Positions 7,785 through 16,261 are shown, numbered from the stretch's first letter. The stretch: DNA of 64,000 bases from JBEIFW01 sp046081125 (GCA_046081125.1 JBJTVH010000097.1:32367-96366); one strand, 5' to 3'. Notes: generated by a model not told the origin, from the letters alone. A program made the numbers and translations.

Positions 7785-8831
7785 GTGGAATCACAACCGT
7801 TCGATGCCGTCGGCGGCTGGCCCGGCGTACTGGGTTCGCTGATCGCCGGGCACGACCTCGACGCCTCACTCGCCGGGGCTGCGATGGGTCAGATCCTCGA
7901 GGGGAACGCCACCCCTGCGCAGATCGCCGGCTTCGTGATCGCTTTGCGGATGAAGGGCGAATCGGTCAGCGAGTTGTCGGGGATGCTCGATGCGATGCTC
8001 GCTGCGGGGGAGCCGGTGGTGCTTCCCGAGGGCCTCGACGCCGTCGACATCGTGGGCACCGGTGGCGACCGGAGCCATTCGATCAACGTCTCGACCCTGT
8101 CGATGCTGGTGGTCGCAGGGGCCGGGGTGCCGGTGTGCAAGCACGGGAACCGAGCGGCGTCGTCGAGCTGTGGTGCGGCCGACCTGCTCGCCGAGTTGGG
8201 GGTCCGAATCGAACTCGACCCCGCTTCGGTCGCCGCGTGCGTGGCCGAGACCGGGGTGGGGTTCTGCTTCGCTCCCCGCTTCCATCCGGCGCTGCGGCAT
8301 GCCGGCCCGACCCGGCGCGAACTCGGCGTGCCGACGGCGTTCAACATCCTCGGCCCGCTCGCCAACCCGGCACGGGTGCGGCGGTTCGCGCTCGGGGTTG
8401 CCGATGCCCGCATGGCGCCCAAGATGCTCGGCGTGTTGCAGTCCGAGGGGGCGGTGCGTGCGCTCGTGGTGCACGGCGACGACGGCCTCGACGAACTGAC
8501 CACCACGACGACGTCGAACGTGTGGGAACTGCGCGACGGGTCGGTCACCCATTGGATCCTCGACCCGCGCGACCTCGGCGTGGCCCGGGCGACGGCGCCG
8601 GACCTGCGCGGGGGCGATCCGGCGCTGAACGCCCGCTTCGCACGCGCCGTGCTCGCGGGCGATCGCGGCCCACACCGAGACATCGTCGTGCTCAATGCGG
8701 CGGCGGGGTTGCTCGTGGCAGGCCGCGTCGATGATCTGGTGGAGGGGGTGCAGTTGGCGGGCGACACGATCGACGCCGGTTCGGCGGCGGCCACGCTCGA
8801 TCGTCTGGTCGAGCGCTCGACCCGCGGCTGA
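7785..8831 (+). CDS. trpD: Anthranilate phosphoribosyltransferase
   Basis: A 348-residue protein, the usual TrpD length. It joins anthranilate to phosphoribosyl pyrophosphate, the second step of tryptophan synthesis. The phosphate-binding GTGGD motif is at 91-95 and KHGNRAASSSCG at 119-130; a GPLANP motif follows. The N-terminal helical domain and the larger alpha/beta domain are complete. GTG 7785 fits the family N-terminus and lies 9 bases after a leaderless -10 element. No other trp gene is nearby, so the pathway is dispersed in this genome, a common arrangement in actinobacteria. Confidence 0.95.
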   Translation: MESQPFDAVGGWPGVLGSLIAGHDLDASLAGAAMGQILEGNATPAQIAGFVIALRMKGESVSELSGMLDAMLAAGEPVVLPEGLDAVDIVGTGGDRSHSINVSTLSMLVVAGAGVPVCKHGNRAASSSCGAADLLAELGVRIELDPASVAACVAETGVGFCFAPRFHPALRHAGPTRRELGVPTAFNILGPLANPARVRRFALGVADARMAPKMLGVLQSEGAVRALVVHGDDGLDELTTTTTSNVWELRDGSVTHWILDPRDLGVARATAPDLRGGDPALNARFARAVLAGDRGPHRDIVVLNAAAGLLVAGRVDDLVEGVQLAGDTIDAGSAAATLDRLVERSTRG

Positions 8832-8854
8832 GGCGGGGCCGCTGGCGGGCGGTG

Positions 8855-10492
8855 TCAGCGGCGGGCGATCGGGCTGCGGCGGGCCTGGAACGACGGCACT
8901 CGGGTGGCGGGGGAGCTGAGCAGGCCGTCGCAGGTGTCGATGCGCAGCCGACCGGCCTCGGCATCGAGCCAGGCGCCGACACACGTGAGTTCGTCGTCGT
9001 CGGGGGACTCGGCGACGTCGCCCTCCAGCAGGACCAGGCGTGGCTGGGCGTCGTGCGCCGTCCACGAGGTGACGAGCCGCCCGCCGACGAGTTCGGCACC
9101 GCCACCGTCGGCCATCTGGATACGCAACCGCCCGGACCGGCGCAGCGAATCGACGCGGCGCTGACGGCGCACGACGCGTGCGAAGGCCTCGGCGCGGTCG
9201 CGCACGGTGGCGGCCTCCTCGAACCGCTCCTGGGCGGCGAGCAGACGCATCCGTTCGGCGAGGGGTTCGAGGACGATCTCCGGGCGACCCTGCAACGCAT
9301 CGAGGGTGCGGCGCACCACGGTCGCGTAGCCGGCGGCATCGGCGCCGCCGGCGCACGGGCAGCTCGCCACCCCGAGCCGTGCCGGAGCGCAGGGACCTTC
9401 CCGCAGCGGGGGCCCGCCGGCGCGGGGGCGCAACGTGCAGCGCCGCAGCGGCAAGGCCGACTCGACCGCTTCGACCACCTGACCGGCGAGGCCGGCGGGC
9501 AGCGGGCCGAGCGTGACGGCCGGCCCGGCGCCCGGGGTGCGCCCGACGACGAGGCGCGGGAACACCGCCGTGGGATCGAACCGTACGTACGAGTTCGCCC
9601 GATCACCCTTGCCGACCGCGTTGTAGCGCGGGCGGTGGTGGCGGATCAGGTGGTGCTCGCGCACGGCGGCTTCGAGGGTGGTGGCGCAGGTGAGGTGGTC
9701 GATCCGGTGCACCTCGCGCAGGAGCCCGCCGACGCGGCGGCGCTCGTCGCCCGAGAAATAGGAGCGCACCCGCTGGCGCAGGTCGGTGGCCTTCCCGACG
9801 TAGAGCACCTCCTCGCTCGCACCGAGGAAGCGATAGACGCCGGGCCGACGGGGCAGGTCGGTGGTGAGGCGGAGCTTGCCGACCTGTGGGTGGCCGCCGA
9901 GGCGGGGGAGCGCAAGGAGATCGTCGAGGCCGAGCACGCCGAGCCGGGCGGCGCGTTCGAGGAGCAGGTGGAGCAGCTCCATGGTGGCGAGGGCGTCGTC
10001 GAGTGCTCGGTGGGTGGGCTTGTGGTGGAGCCGGAAGCGCTCGGCGAGCGTGCCCAGGCGGCAGTTGGGCACCTCGTCGCGCACCAGGCGCCGGGCGAGG
10101 GCGCACGTGTCGACGGTGGGATTGGCCAGTCGGGGCCGGTGGTCGGCCGTGAGCGCAGCATCGAGGAAGGAGACATCGAACCGGACGTTGTGGCCCACGA
10201 CGACGGTGCCCTCGAGGAAGTCGGCGAGCGTGGGCAGCACGGCGGTGATCCGCGGGGCGGGTGCGATCATCGCCTCGGTGATGCCGGTGAGGTAGGTGAT
10301 CTCGGGCGGGATGCCCCGACCCGGGTTCACCAGCGTTTGCAGGGTGCCGATGATCTCCCCGCCCCGCACCTTCACGGCGCCGATCTCGGTGAGCGCATCG
10401 GTGGCGGGGCTGGTGCCCGTGGTCTCGACGTCGACCACGCAGAAGGTGACCTCGACCAGCGGCGTACCCAGGTCGTCGAACGTACGTTGCAC
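8855..10492 (-). CDS. DEDDh exonuclease fused to a GIY-YIG/UVR (UvrC-like) module
   Basis: A 545-residue multidomain nuclease. Residues 15-180 form a DnaQ-like 3'-5' exonuclease with all five DEDDh residues in sight (Asp21, Glu23, Asp106, His161, Asp166). Residues 212-290 are a GIY-YIG nuclease domain (GVY 218-220, YVG 231-233, with the conserved Arg and SYF end), and a UVR-type helical hairpin lies near residues 420-460. The RNase-H-like second nuclease of UvrC is missing, so it resembles a Cho protein attached to a proofreading exonuclease. This fusion is known in actinobacteria and is expected to act in DNA repair. GTG 10492 is chosen because the exonuclease fold begins just after it and a -10 lies 7 bases upstream. 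Confidence 0.9.
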   Translation of the reverse strand: MQRTFDDLGTPLVEVTFCVVDVETTGTSPATDALTEIGAVKVRGGEIIGTLQTLVNPGRGIPPEITYLTGITEAMIAPAPRITAVLPTLADFLEGTVVVGHNVRFDVSFLDAALTADHRPRLANPTVDTCALARRLVRDEVPNCRLGTLAERFRLHHKPTHRALDDALATMELLHLLLERAARLGVLGLDDLLALPRLGGHPQVGKLRLTTDLPRRPGVYRFLGASEEVLYVGKATDLRQRVRSYFSGDERRRVGGLLREVHRIDHLTCATTLEAAVREHHLIRHHRPRYNAVGKGDRANSYVRFDPTAVFPRLVVGRTPGAGPAVTLGPLPAGLAGQVVEAVESALPLRRCTLRPRAGGPPLREGPCAPARLGVASCPCAGGADAAGYATVVRRTLDALQGRPEIVLEPLAERMRLLAAQERFEEAATVRDRAEAFARVVRRQRRVDSLRRSGRLRIQMADGGGAELVGGRLVTSWTAHDAQPRLVLLEGDVAESPDDDELTCVGAWLDAEAGRLRIDTCDGLLSSPATRVPSFQARRSPIARR

Positions 10493-10499
10493 CCGACCC

Positions 10500-10505
10500 A
10501 CCGTA
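10500..10505 (-). promoter_or_regulatory. Leaderless -10 element of the DnaQ-GIY-YIG gene
   Basis: TACGGT ends 7 bases before GTG 10492, supporting that start over more upstream in-frame codons. Confidence 0.5.
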
Positions 10506-10603
10506 GCGAACGGGTGTACGAAGTTGCGGGGGGGTGGGGGCGAGGGCGTCGCTGCGCAGCGGCGCACGGCGGGAACCTCCGGGGTACTCGCCGATCCGGG
10601 CCG

Positions 10604-10609
10604 TAGCAT
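10604..10609 (+). promoter_or_regulatory. Leaderless -10 element of the NYN-domain gene
   Basis: TAGCAT ends 7 bases before ATG 10617. It lies about 100 bases from the divergent exonuclease promoter. Confidence 0.5.
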
Positions 10610-10616
10610 CCCGCCC

Positions 10617-11987
10617 ATGGCCGACGAGGGAGCCGGGGTGCCCGACGAGGCGATCCGACCCGCCCTCGAGCTGGCCTTCGCCGCGGCCGTCCTCGCTGCT
10701 CGCCCGCCGACGTCGGTCCCGCTCCCGACGGCGTTGCGCCCCTTCGCCCGGTTCCAGAAGCTGCCGACGGCGGCCCTCGCGGTGGTGCGCCGGGTGCTCG
10801 ACGCCGACGACGGGTTCCGGGAGCGGCTGGCCGCCTCGGTGGATGCCGACCTGCTCGGCCGACCGTCGCACCTCTACTTGGCTCGTCCGCCGGGTTGGGA
10901 GGCCGAACTCGCCACGCTGGTGGCCGACCAGGAGGCGGCACAGGCCGCTGCCCTCGACGCTCGCGAGGAGCGCAGCGCCCGCCGTCGTCTGGCGGCGGCG
11001 GAGGCGGCTGCGCAGCGGACCGGTGCCGAGCTCGCTGCGGCGACGATCGAGCTTGCGGTGCGGGCCGAGGCCGTCGCCGCCGCCGAGCGGCGCGCCGCCG
11101 AACTCGAGCGGGCGCTGACGGGTTCGGAGGGAGAACGTCGAGGTCTGGAGCGCCGGCTGCGCGCCGCCGAGGAGCGGGCGGTGGCCGCTGAGCAGCGCTG
11201 TGACGCCGCCGAGCTACGAGCGAACACGGCCGAGGCGCGCGCCGATACCGCCGAGGGAGTTGCGGCGGCGGCGTTGGCGCGGGTGGCGGAGCTGGAGGCC
11301 GTACCTGCGCCGCCGGCGAGCGGGCCGACGGCCCCGGCGGTCGGTCCGATCGCGGCCGTCGACCGGGCGCTCGCGCTCATGGACGACGCCGTCGTGCGCC
11401 TGGCGGCGGCCGTCGAGCGTGCCCGTGGCCTGCTCGAACCGGCGCCGGCCGCCGCGCCAACCCCCGCGCCGGCCCCCGCGCCCGCCGCAGCGCCGGCTGC
11501 CGCGCCGGCCGCCGCGTCGGGCCCTCGCGATCGCCGGCGGGTGCCCCTCGCCGTCGTGCGCGGGCTCCCGGCCGATTCCGCTGAGCTCGCCCGAGCCTGG
11601 CTGGCCATGCCCGGGGTGATCCTGCTCGTCGACGGCTACAACGTGGCCAAACTGGGTTGGCCGGGCGAGTCGTTGCCCGTGCAACGAGAGCGGCTGCTCG
11701 ACGCGCTCGAGGCCATGGAGGCCCGGCTCGGTACGCAGGTGGAGGTCGTGTTCGACGGAGCCGAACTCGGGGCAGCCCAGCCGTCGGGCCGCCGGCACGT
11801 GCGCGTGTCGTTCAGCCCGCCCGGCGTGAGCGCAGACGACATGATCCTCGAGTGGTTGGCCGCGCTTGCGGCAACGATCCCGGTGATCGTCGCCACCGAC
11901 GACGGTGCCGTGCGCGAAGCGGCTCGCCGGCGCCACGGCGCCACGCTCATCGGCTCCCGGCAGCTCCTGGCGGTGGCCCGCTGCTGA
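10617..11987 (+). CDS. Coiled-coil protein with C-terminal NYN (YacP/Rae1-like) nuclease domain
   Basis: A 456-residue protein. Residues 1-100 form an uncharacterised helical domain, 105-225 an Ala/Glu/Arg-rich coiled coil, then an Ala/Pro-rich linker near 280-305. The last 140 residues are a NYN_YacP domain: LLVDGYNVAK opens it, and aspartates in VVFDGAE, SADDM and ATDDGAV form the expected acidic metal site. YacP/Rae1 of Bacillus subtilis is a ribosome-associated mRNA endonuclease; the coiled-coil form is found in actinobacteria and its target is not known to me. Its 3' end overlaps the convergent SRPBCC gene by 41 bases. RNA cleavage is inferred from the fold. Confidence 0.85.
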   Translation: MADEGAGVPDEAIRPALELAFAAAVLAARPPTSVPLPTALRPFARFQKLPTAALAVVRRVLDADDGFRERLAASVDADLLGRPSHLYLARPPGWEAELATLVADQEAAQAAALDAREERSARRRLAAAEAAAQRTGAELAAATIELAVRAEAVAAAERRAAELERALTGSEGERRGLERRLRAAEERAVAAEQRCDAAELRANTAEARADTAEGVAAAALARVAELEAVPAPPASGPTAPAVGPIAAVDRALALMDDAVVRLAAAVERARGLLEPAPAAAPTPAPAPAPAAAPAAAPAAASGPRDRRRVPLAVVRGLPADSAELARAWLAMPGVILLVDGYNVAKLGWPGESLPVQRERLLDALEAMEARLGTQVEVVFDGAELGAAQPSGRRHVRVSFSPPGVSADDMILEWLAALAATIPVIVATDDGAVREAARRRHGATLIGSRQLLAVARC

Positions 11988-12408
11988 CCGCCTCGGCGAG
12001 GCGCCGCCGGCCGGTCTCGACCTGGTCGGCCAGGAGTCGTTCGAGCACCGGACCGAACAGCCCGCCGTCGTAGACGAGTTCGACGACGAGACGTGCGCCG
12101 GTGTCGGTCGGGGTGACCTCGGCGCCGAGCACCCAGGCCGAATGCGACCGGCCGTCGCGTTCGGCTCGCTCGAACCGGACCGAACGGGGCGCGTCGTGAC
12201 GTGAGCGCACCATCCGGAGCCGCTTGGATCGCGCGAGCGGACCGAGGCGGCCGGTCAGCTCGACCGCCCAGGCGGGCGGCTCGGCGGCGGGCTCGGCGCC
12301 CGCCCGGCTGACGAGCGGCATCCACGTCGGATAGTGCGTGAGATCCTCGACCCAAGCGAACACGGTCTCGGGGGAGGCGGGGAGTTCGTGGACCACGACC
12401 TGGCGCAC
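11947..12408 (-). CDS. SRPBCC (START-like) superfamily protein
   Basis: A 153-residue protein with the N-terminal pattern of polyketide cyclase/dehydrase-like SRPBCC proteins (hydrophobic strand, then PETVFAWVEDLTHYPTWMP). The helix-grip fold binds a hydrophobic ligand; no catalytic residues can be assigned. GTG 12408 begins one base after the stop of the zinc-ribbon gene, so the two are probably translationally coupled. The last 41 bases overlap the end of the convergent NYN gene. Members of this family in actinobacteria are often stand-alone proteins of unknown ligand. Confidence 0.8.
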   Translation of the reverse strand: MRQVVVHELPASPETVFAWVEDLTHYPTWMPLVSRAGAEPAAEPPAWAVELTGRLGPLARSKRLRMVRSRHDAPRSVRFERAERDGRSHSAWVLGAEVTPTDTGARLVVELVYDGGLFGPVLERLLADQVETGRRRLAEAVSSGPPPGAAGSR

Positions 12409-12409
12409 G

Positions 12410-12595
12410 TCACTCCTTGAGCGCGACGGCGTTCGGGGTGACGTTCATCTTCGGTTCGTACGCCGCGACCTCGACGCGGCGGGCCTCGCCGCCGAGCGCC
12501 GCACGCAGTTCGTCGCGGCATGCGGTGCAGGGGCCGTAGAAGCGGCCCGTGCGTTCGGTGCGGCAGCGGGGGCACGTGAAGGTGATCGGGTCCAT
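12410..12595 (-). CDS. Small zinc-ribbon protein
   Basis: A 61-residue protein starting at ATG 12595. Two knuckles, CPRC (8-11) and CTAC (23-26), make a compact treble-clef or ribbon site likely to hold zinc. The rest is charged and ends in MNVTPNAVALKE. It lies 7 bases after the DUF3499 gene and 1 base before the SRPBCC gene, so the three form one transcription unit. No specific function can be given; conserved small ribbons of this kind occur next to DUF3499 genes (from memory, not checked). Confidence 0.75.
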   Translation of the reverse strand: MDPITFTCPRCRTERTGRFYGPCTACRDELRAALGGEARRVEVAAYEPKMNVTPNAVALKE

Positions 12596-12602
12596 CGGTC
12601 GC

Positions 12603-13046
12603 TCAGGGTGCTCCGGGGTCGGGGGTGAACGGAAGGGGTTCATCGGTGCCGGCCTGGGCGCTCTGGGCCCGCTGGCGGGCGGCCTCCCGGCGCTTGCGGC
12701 GCCGGCCCTTGCCCCGGGTGACGGATCCGGCGCTGTCGTCGGGGTGTTCGTCCGAGGACGGGTCGAACTCCTCGACGGGACGGGCCGGGCCGGAGGGATC
12801 GATGGCGCCGGTCGCCTCGGTCTTGGGTGCGAACCCGGGGAACAACGCCGGCTGGGCGAGCCGGCGGTCGTCGAGCCACCACCCCCGCGGAGGTCGTAAC
12901 CGCTGCGCGTGCGTGGTGCACAGGCCGTGATCGATCGAGCCGTCGTCTTCCGGACGGTCGAGCCACACGAGGAGGCGCCGAGGGTCGAACCCCCAGCGGA
13001 CGGCCGCGGGTTGCGAGCACTCGGGGCGCTCGCAACGGGGGACCAT
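12603..13046 (-). CDS. DUF3499 family protein
   Basis: A 147-residue protein. The first 60 residues match DUF3499: CERPECSQPA, a short beta region, then LCTTHAQRLRPPRGW with Cys/His pairs that could form a zinc site. The remainder is a low-complexity, strongly basic tail with RGKGRRRKRR. DUF3499 is restricted to actinobacteria and has no known function. The start ATG 13046 lies 6 bases after a -10 element, and the gene heads a three-gene unit with the zinc-ribbon and SRPBCC genes. Confidence 0.82.
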   Translation of the reverse strand: MVPRCERPECSQPAAVRWGFDPRRLLVWLDRPEDDGSIDHGLCTTHAQRLRPPRGWWLDDRRLAQPALFPGFAPKTEATGAIDPSGPARPVEEFDPSSDEHPDDSAGSVTRGKGRRRKRREAARQRAQSAQAGTDEPLPFTPDPGAP

Positions 13047-13052
13047 GGGCGA

Positions 13053-13058
13053 ACGGTA
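13053..13058 (-). promoter_or_regulatory. Leaderless -10 element of the DUF3499 operon
   Basis: TACCGT ends 6 bases before ATG 13046, with no ribosome-binding site between. Confidence 0.45.
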
Positions 13059-13095
13059 CCGGCCGCCGGCGCAGCCCCCGTGGATCGCCGGTCGG

Positions 13096-14880
13096 TCAGC
13101 TCGAAAGCTCCAGGCCCGCGAGCGTCCCGTCGTCGCGCCAGCGTTCGAGGATCCCGCCGAAGCGCATCCCGTCGATCGACACGTTGCGACGCGACCGCTC
13201 CGAGGGCTTGCCCTCGTTGTTGTAGTAGCCGGGGGTGCAGTTCTCCAGGTAGGTCTCGGCCATCCGGGCCTGCTCGATGACGAACGTGCCCCAGTCGTCC
13301 TCGGCCGCCTGGGACGCCTCCACCATCGTCACCCCGTCCGCTGCGAATCGGGCCAGCAGGTAGGCCGCATGGCGGGCCCGCTCGTCGATCATCTGGGGGA
13401 AGTTGACGGTGAAGCCCGACTGCTCGCCGGAGAACACCAGGCAGTTGGGGAACCCGCGGCTGTGCATGCCGTGCAGGGTGTGGGCACCGTCGGCCCAGCG
13501 TTCGGTCAGGGTGATCCCGTCGCGACCGACGATCTCGTAGCCGGCCCGCTGCGTGTACGCCGTGCCGACCTCGAAGCCGGTGGCGAACACGAGGCAGTCG
13601 AGTTCGTACTCGACGCCGGCGACGACCACGCCCCGCTCGGTGATCCGCTCGACACCCTTGCCGTCGGTGTCGACGAGCGTGACGTTGGGCCGGTTGAACG
13701 TCTGCAGGTAGTAGTCGTTGAAGCACGGCCGCTTGCAGAACTGCCGGTAGTACGGCTTGAGCGCCTCGGCCGTCGACTCGTCCGCGACGACGTCGTCGAC
13801 CCGGGCGCGGATCTGCTCCATCTTCAGGTAGTCGGCGTGCTCGAGTGACGTGGCCACCTGCTCGCGCCGCTGCTTGGCCCGGGCCCCCATGCCGAGGGTC
13901 CGCACGATCTCGGTCCAGCCGTCGTTCACGAGGTCCTCGTCTTCGGGGCGACCCGAGACCAAGTTGTTGAAGTTCTCCATCCGGCGGCGCTGCCAGCCGG
14001 GTTCGAGCGTTGCGGCCCAGTCCGGATCGGTCGGCCGGTTCGCGCGCACGTCCACCGACGACGGGGTGCGCTGGAACACGTACAGGTGCCCGGCGGCCTC
14101 GCCGAGGTGCGGGATGCACTGCACGGCGGTGGCACCCGTTCCGATGATGCCCACGCGCTTGTCGGCGAGCCGGTCGAGCCCGCCTTCGGAGGTGCCGCCG
14201 GTGTAGGCGTAGTCCCAGCGGCTGGTGTGGAACGTATGGCCCCGGAACGAGTGGATCCCCGGGATGCCGGGCAGCTTCGGCCGGTTCAGCGGACCGTTGG
14301 AGAGGATCACGAAGCGGGCTCGCATGGCGTCGCCGCGGTCGGTGGCGATGATCCAGCGCCGGTCGGCGTCGTCCCAGCGCAACTCGGTGACCCGGGTGGA
14401 GAAGCAGGCGTTGTCGTACAGGCGGAAGAACCGGCCGATCGCGCGGGAGTGCTCGAGGATCTCCGGGGCGGATGCGTACTTCTCCTTGGGTACGTAGCCG
14501 AGCTCCTCGAGCAACGGCAGGTAGATGTACGACTCGACGTCGCACGCCGCGCCCGGATACCGGTTCCAGTACCAGGTGCCGCCGAAGTCGCCGCCGGCTT
14601 CGATGACGCGCAGGTCCTCGATGCCGGCCTGGCGCAGGCGGGCACCGGCGAGCAGGCCCCCGAAGCCGCCCCCGATGACTGCGACCTCCACGGTGTCGGT
14701 GAGCGGGGCTCGCAGGGCGGGCGGGGTGTAGGGGTCGTCGAGGTAGCGGGCGAACTCGCCGCGGATCTCCACGTACTGGTCGTTGCCCTCGGCCCGCAAC
14801 CGCTTGTCGCGCTCGGCGCGGTACTTGCGCCGGATCTCGGTCGGGTCGAAGGGCTCCTGTGCGGTCAGGCTCGTGGTCAC
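13096..14880 (-). CDS. Baeyer-Villiger-type flavin monooxygenase
   Basis: A 594-residue FAD/NADPH monooxygenase. GGGFGG (70-75) binds FAD, GTGATA near residue 240 binds NADPH, and between them sits FRGHTFHTSRWD, matching the Baeyer-Villiger fingerprint FxGxxxHxxxW. The length and the 60-residue N-terminal extension fit cyclohexanone or phenylacetone monooxygenase-like enzymes. It should insert oxygen next to a ketone in aliphatic, cyclic or steroid compounds; the substrate cannot be told. GTG 14880 is supported by a GAGGAAGGA sequence 7 bases upstream. A -10 element at 14909-14914 precedes it. It is transcribed away from the tRNA-Val gene on the same strand. Confidence 0.92.
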   Translation of the reverse strand: MTTSLTAQEPFDPTEIRRKYRAERDKRLRAEGNDQYVEIRGEFARYLDDPYTPPALRAPLTDTVEVAVIGGGFGGLLAGARLRQAGIEDLRVIEAGGDFGGTWYWNRYPGAACDVESYIYLPLLEELGYVPKEKYASAPEILEHSRAIGRFFRLYDNACFSTRVTELRWDDADRRWIIATDRGDAMRARFVILSNGPLNRPKLPGIPGIHSFRGHTFHTSRWDYAYTGGTSEGGLDRLADKRVGIIGTGATAVQCIPHLGEAAGHLYVFQRTPSSVDVRANRPTDPDWAATLEPGWQRRRMENFNNLVSGRPEDEDLVNDGWTEIVRTLGMGARAKQRREQVATSLEHADYLKMEQIRARVDDVVADESTAEALKPYYRQFCKRPCFNDYYLQTFNRPNVTLVDTDGKGVERITERGVVVAGVEYELDCLVFATGFEVGTAYTQRAGYEIVGRDGITLTERWADGAHTLHGMHSRGFPNCLVFSGEQSGFTVNFPQMIDERARHAAYLLARFAADGVTMVEASQAAEDDWGTFVIEQARMAETYLENCTPGYYNNEGKPSERSRRNVSIDGMRFGGILERWRDDGTLAGLELSS

Positions 14881-14908
14881 GCCCGGTCCTTCCTCGAGGG
14901 GTGGCCGC

Positions 14909-14914
14909 AGGTTA
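14909..14914 (-). promoter_or_regulatory. Candidate -10 element of the monooxygenase gene
   Basis: TAACCT lies 28 bases before GTG 14880, leaving a short leader with a GAGGAAGGA ribosome-binding site. Confidence 0.4.
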
Positions 14915-14970
14915 GGACAGCCGTCCCGGCCGCCGGCAACGGTCGGCGCGGCCGGGTCGTGACGCGCAAC

Positions 14971-14991
14971 GGCCCCGCCAGTGGCGGGGCC
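14971..14991 (-). terminator. Hairpin downstream of tRNA-Val
   Basis: A perfect 9-bp GC stem (GGCCCCGCC / GGCGGGGCC) with a 3-base loop lies 5 bases after the tRNA 3' end. No T-run follows, so termination would depend on the stem alone, as is common in high-GC actinobacteria. Confidence 0.6.
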
Positions 14992-14995
14992 GGAG

Positions 14996-15068
14996 TGGGC
15001 GATATGGGCCTCGATCCCATGACCTCCACGGTGTGAACGTGGCGCTCTTCCGACTGAGCTAATCGCCC
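14996..15068 (-). tRNA. tRNA-Val, anticodon CAC
   Basis: A 73-nt cloverleaf: acceptor GGGCGAT/ATCGCCC with discriminator A, D-arm GCTC/GAGC, anticodon stem CCACG/CGTGG with loop TTCACAC (anticodon CAC), five-base variable loop, T-arm ATGGG/CCCAT with loop ATCGAGG. The 3' CCA is not encoded. Position 54 is A rather than T. A GC hairpin follows directly. Confidence 0.95.
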
Positions 15069-15104
15069 GGGAGCCCCGAAACCTACCATCGGGCGTCGCG
15101 TCCG

Positions 15105-15674
15105 TCACCCCGGCAGGACGCAGACGGTGCGCAGTCGCCGGTCGATGAACGCACCGGTCGGGCTCGGGCAGACCGAACCGGGCTGCAGCACGGCCGATGC
15201 CGTTCCGGCTCGTGGACCCGAGCACGGCACCTCCTCGACCAGGTCACCGGGGAGGATCTGGACGCACGATCCGGGTTCGATCACCCCGTCGACCGGCGAG
15301 GGCGCCGGTGCGCTCGGGTCGCGTCGGGCATAGGCCGATCCGATGAAGAGCACGGCGACGGTCACCAGCGCGAGCACGGTGAACACGGGGAAGCGCCGCC
15401 GGCCCGACCCGGGCCCCGGTGCCGGTCCGCCGTCGGTCCCGTCGTCGGCCGGGTCGTCCGGGCTGCGGGCCCCTGCCCGCAGCCCGGCGTCGTAGCGGGC
15501 ACGCCGGGAGGGGTCGGACAGCACCCGCCACGCCTCGTTCAGTTCGGCCATGCGGGCCGCGTCGCCGCCGGGTGCATCCGGGTGGGTGCGGCGTGCGAGG
15601 CGGCGGTACGCGCGATGGATCTCGTCGGGCGTGGCGTCCGTGGCGACGCCGAGACGCTCGTACCACGTGCGCAC
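15105..15674 (-). CDS. J-domain protein with one membrane segment
   Basis: A 189-residue protein starting at GTG 15674. Residues 1-66 are a DnaJ domain with the HPD motif (31-33) between its two main helices, then a Pro/Gly/Asp-rich linker, one transmembrane helix near 97-117, and an extracellular tail of about 70 residues with four cysteines that could form disulfides. J domains stimulate the ATPase of DnaK/Hsp70. The absence of the Gly/Phe and zinc domains makes this a class C J-protein recruiting DnaK to the membrane (inference). It has its own -10 element. Confidence 0.85.
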   Translation of the reverse strand: MRTWYERLGVATDATPDEIHRAYRRLARRTHPDAPGGDAARMAELNEAWRVLSDPSRRARYDAGLRAGARSPDDPADDGTDGGPAPGPGSGRRRFPVFTVLALVTVAVLFIGSAYARRDPSAPAPSPVDGVIEPGSCVQILPGDLVEEVPCSGPRAGTASAVLQPGSVCPSPTGAFIDRRLRTVCVLPG

Positions 15675-15681
15675 GGGCGCA

Positions 15682-15687
15682 AGCGTA
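15682..15687 (-). promoter_or_regulatory. Leaderless -10 element of the J-domain gene
   Basis: TACGCT ends 7 bases before GTG 15674. Confidence 0.45.
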
Positions 15688-15718
15688 CGAGGACGGCTCG
15701 AGCCGGGCACCGCCGGGC

Positions 15719-16261
15719 TCAGGCCTCGACCGTGCCGCCGGCGCGCCAGTACTCGCCGTCGGCACGATCGAGGAAGCCCTCGTCGACGAGGTATCGCCGC
15801 AGCGCCGCGGTGTCGGCGTGCCACCGGCCGAGGATCAGGTTGACGGCGGTCTCGCGGTAGCGCCGGCCGGGCTCGAACTCCTGGGCGAGGAGGTCGAGCA
15901 CCACGAGACGCTTGTGGCGCACGGTCGGGATGGACAGCAGGCGACCGTCGCGCACGAAGGCGCGCCGCACCGCAGCGGTCCCGGGCGGCCCGTCGGGCAC
16001 GACGGCGGCCGGGCGGTCCCGGGCTGCGGCGCGCGCCGCCGTGGCGAACGCCTCGCCGAGCAGTAGGTACCGGTTGGGCCCGTCGGCTTCGACCAGCCCC
16101 GAGCGCTCGAGCCGGGTCAGGGCCTTCACCACCCGGGGGCCGTCGAGGCCGGTGGCCGCCACTATCTCGGCGGCGCTCGACGCATCGAGCACCAGTGCCG
16201 CCACCACTCGGCGCCGGTCGGGGTCGGCCAGCAGACCGACCAGCGCGGCGGGGTCGAGCAC
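15719..16261 (-). CDS. HTH regulator with DUF2087 domain
   Basis: A 180-residue protein. The first 75 residues form an ArsR-like winged helix (PDRRRVVAALVLD, then a recognition-helix region and a wing near LVEADGPNRYLLL). The last 70 residues are a DUF2087 domain, recognised by YRETAVNLILGRWHADTAAL and RRYLVDEGFLDR. Such HTH-DUF2087 proteins are putative transcription regulators of unknown signal. The GTG start at 16261 is 6 bases after the stop of the 2-hydroxyacid dehydrogenase gene, so the two are probably cotranscribed and the regulator may act on that unit. Confidence 0.8.
   Translation of the reverse strand: MLDPAALVGLLADPDRRRVVAALVLDASSAAEIVAATGLDGPRVVKALTRLERSGLVEADGPNRYLLLGEAFATAARAAARDRPAAVVPDGPPGTAAVRRAFVRDGRLLSIPTVRHKRLVVLDLLAQEFEPGRRYRETAVNLILGRWHADTAALRRYLVDEGFLDRADGEYWRAGGTVEA

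Noticed and set aside
14996..15068. tRNA-Val as a likely pseudogene because of A54 in the T-loop
   Set aside because: All stems pair perfectly and A54 occurs in functional tRNAs, so the gene is taken as intact.
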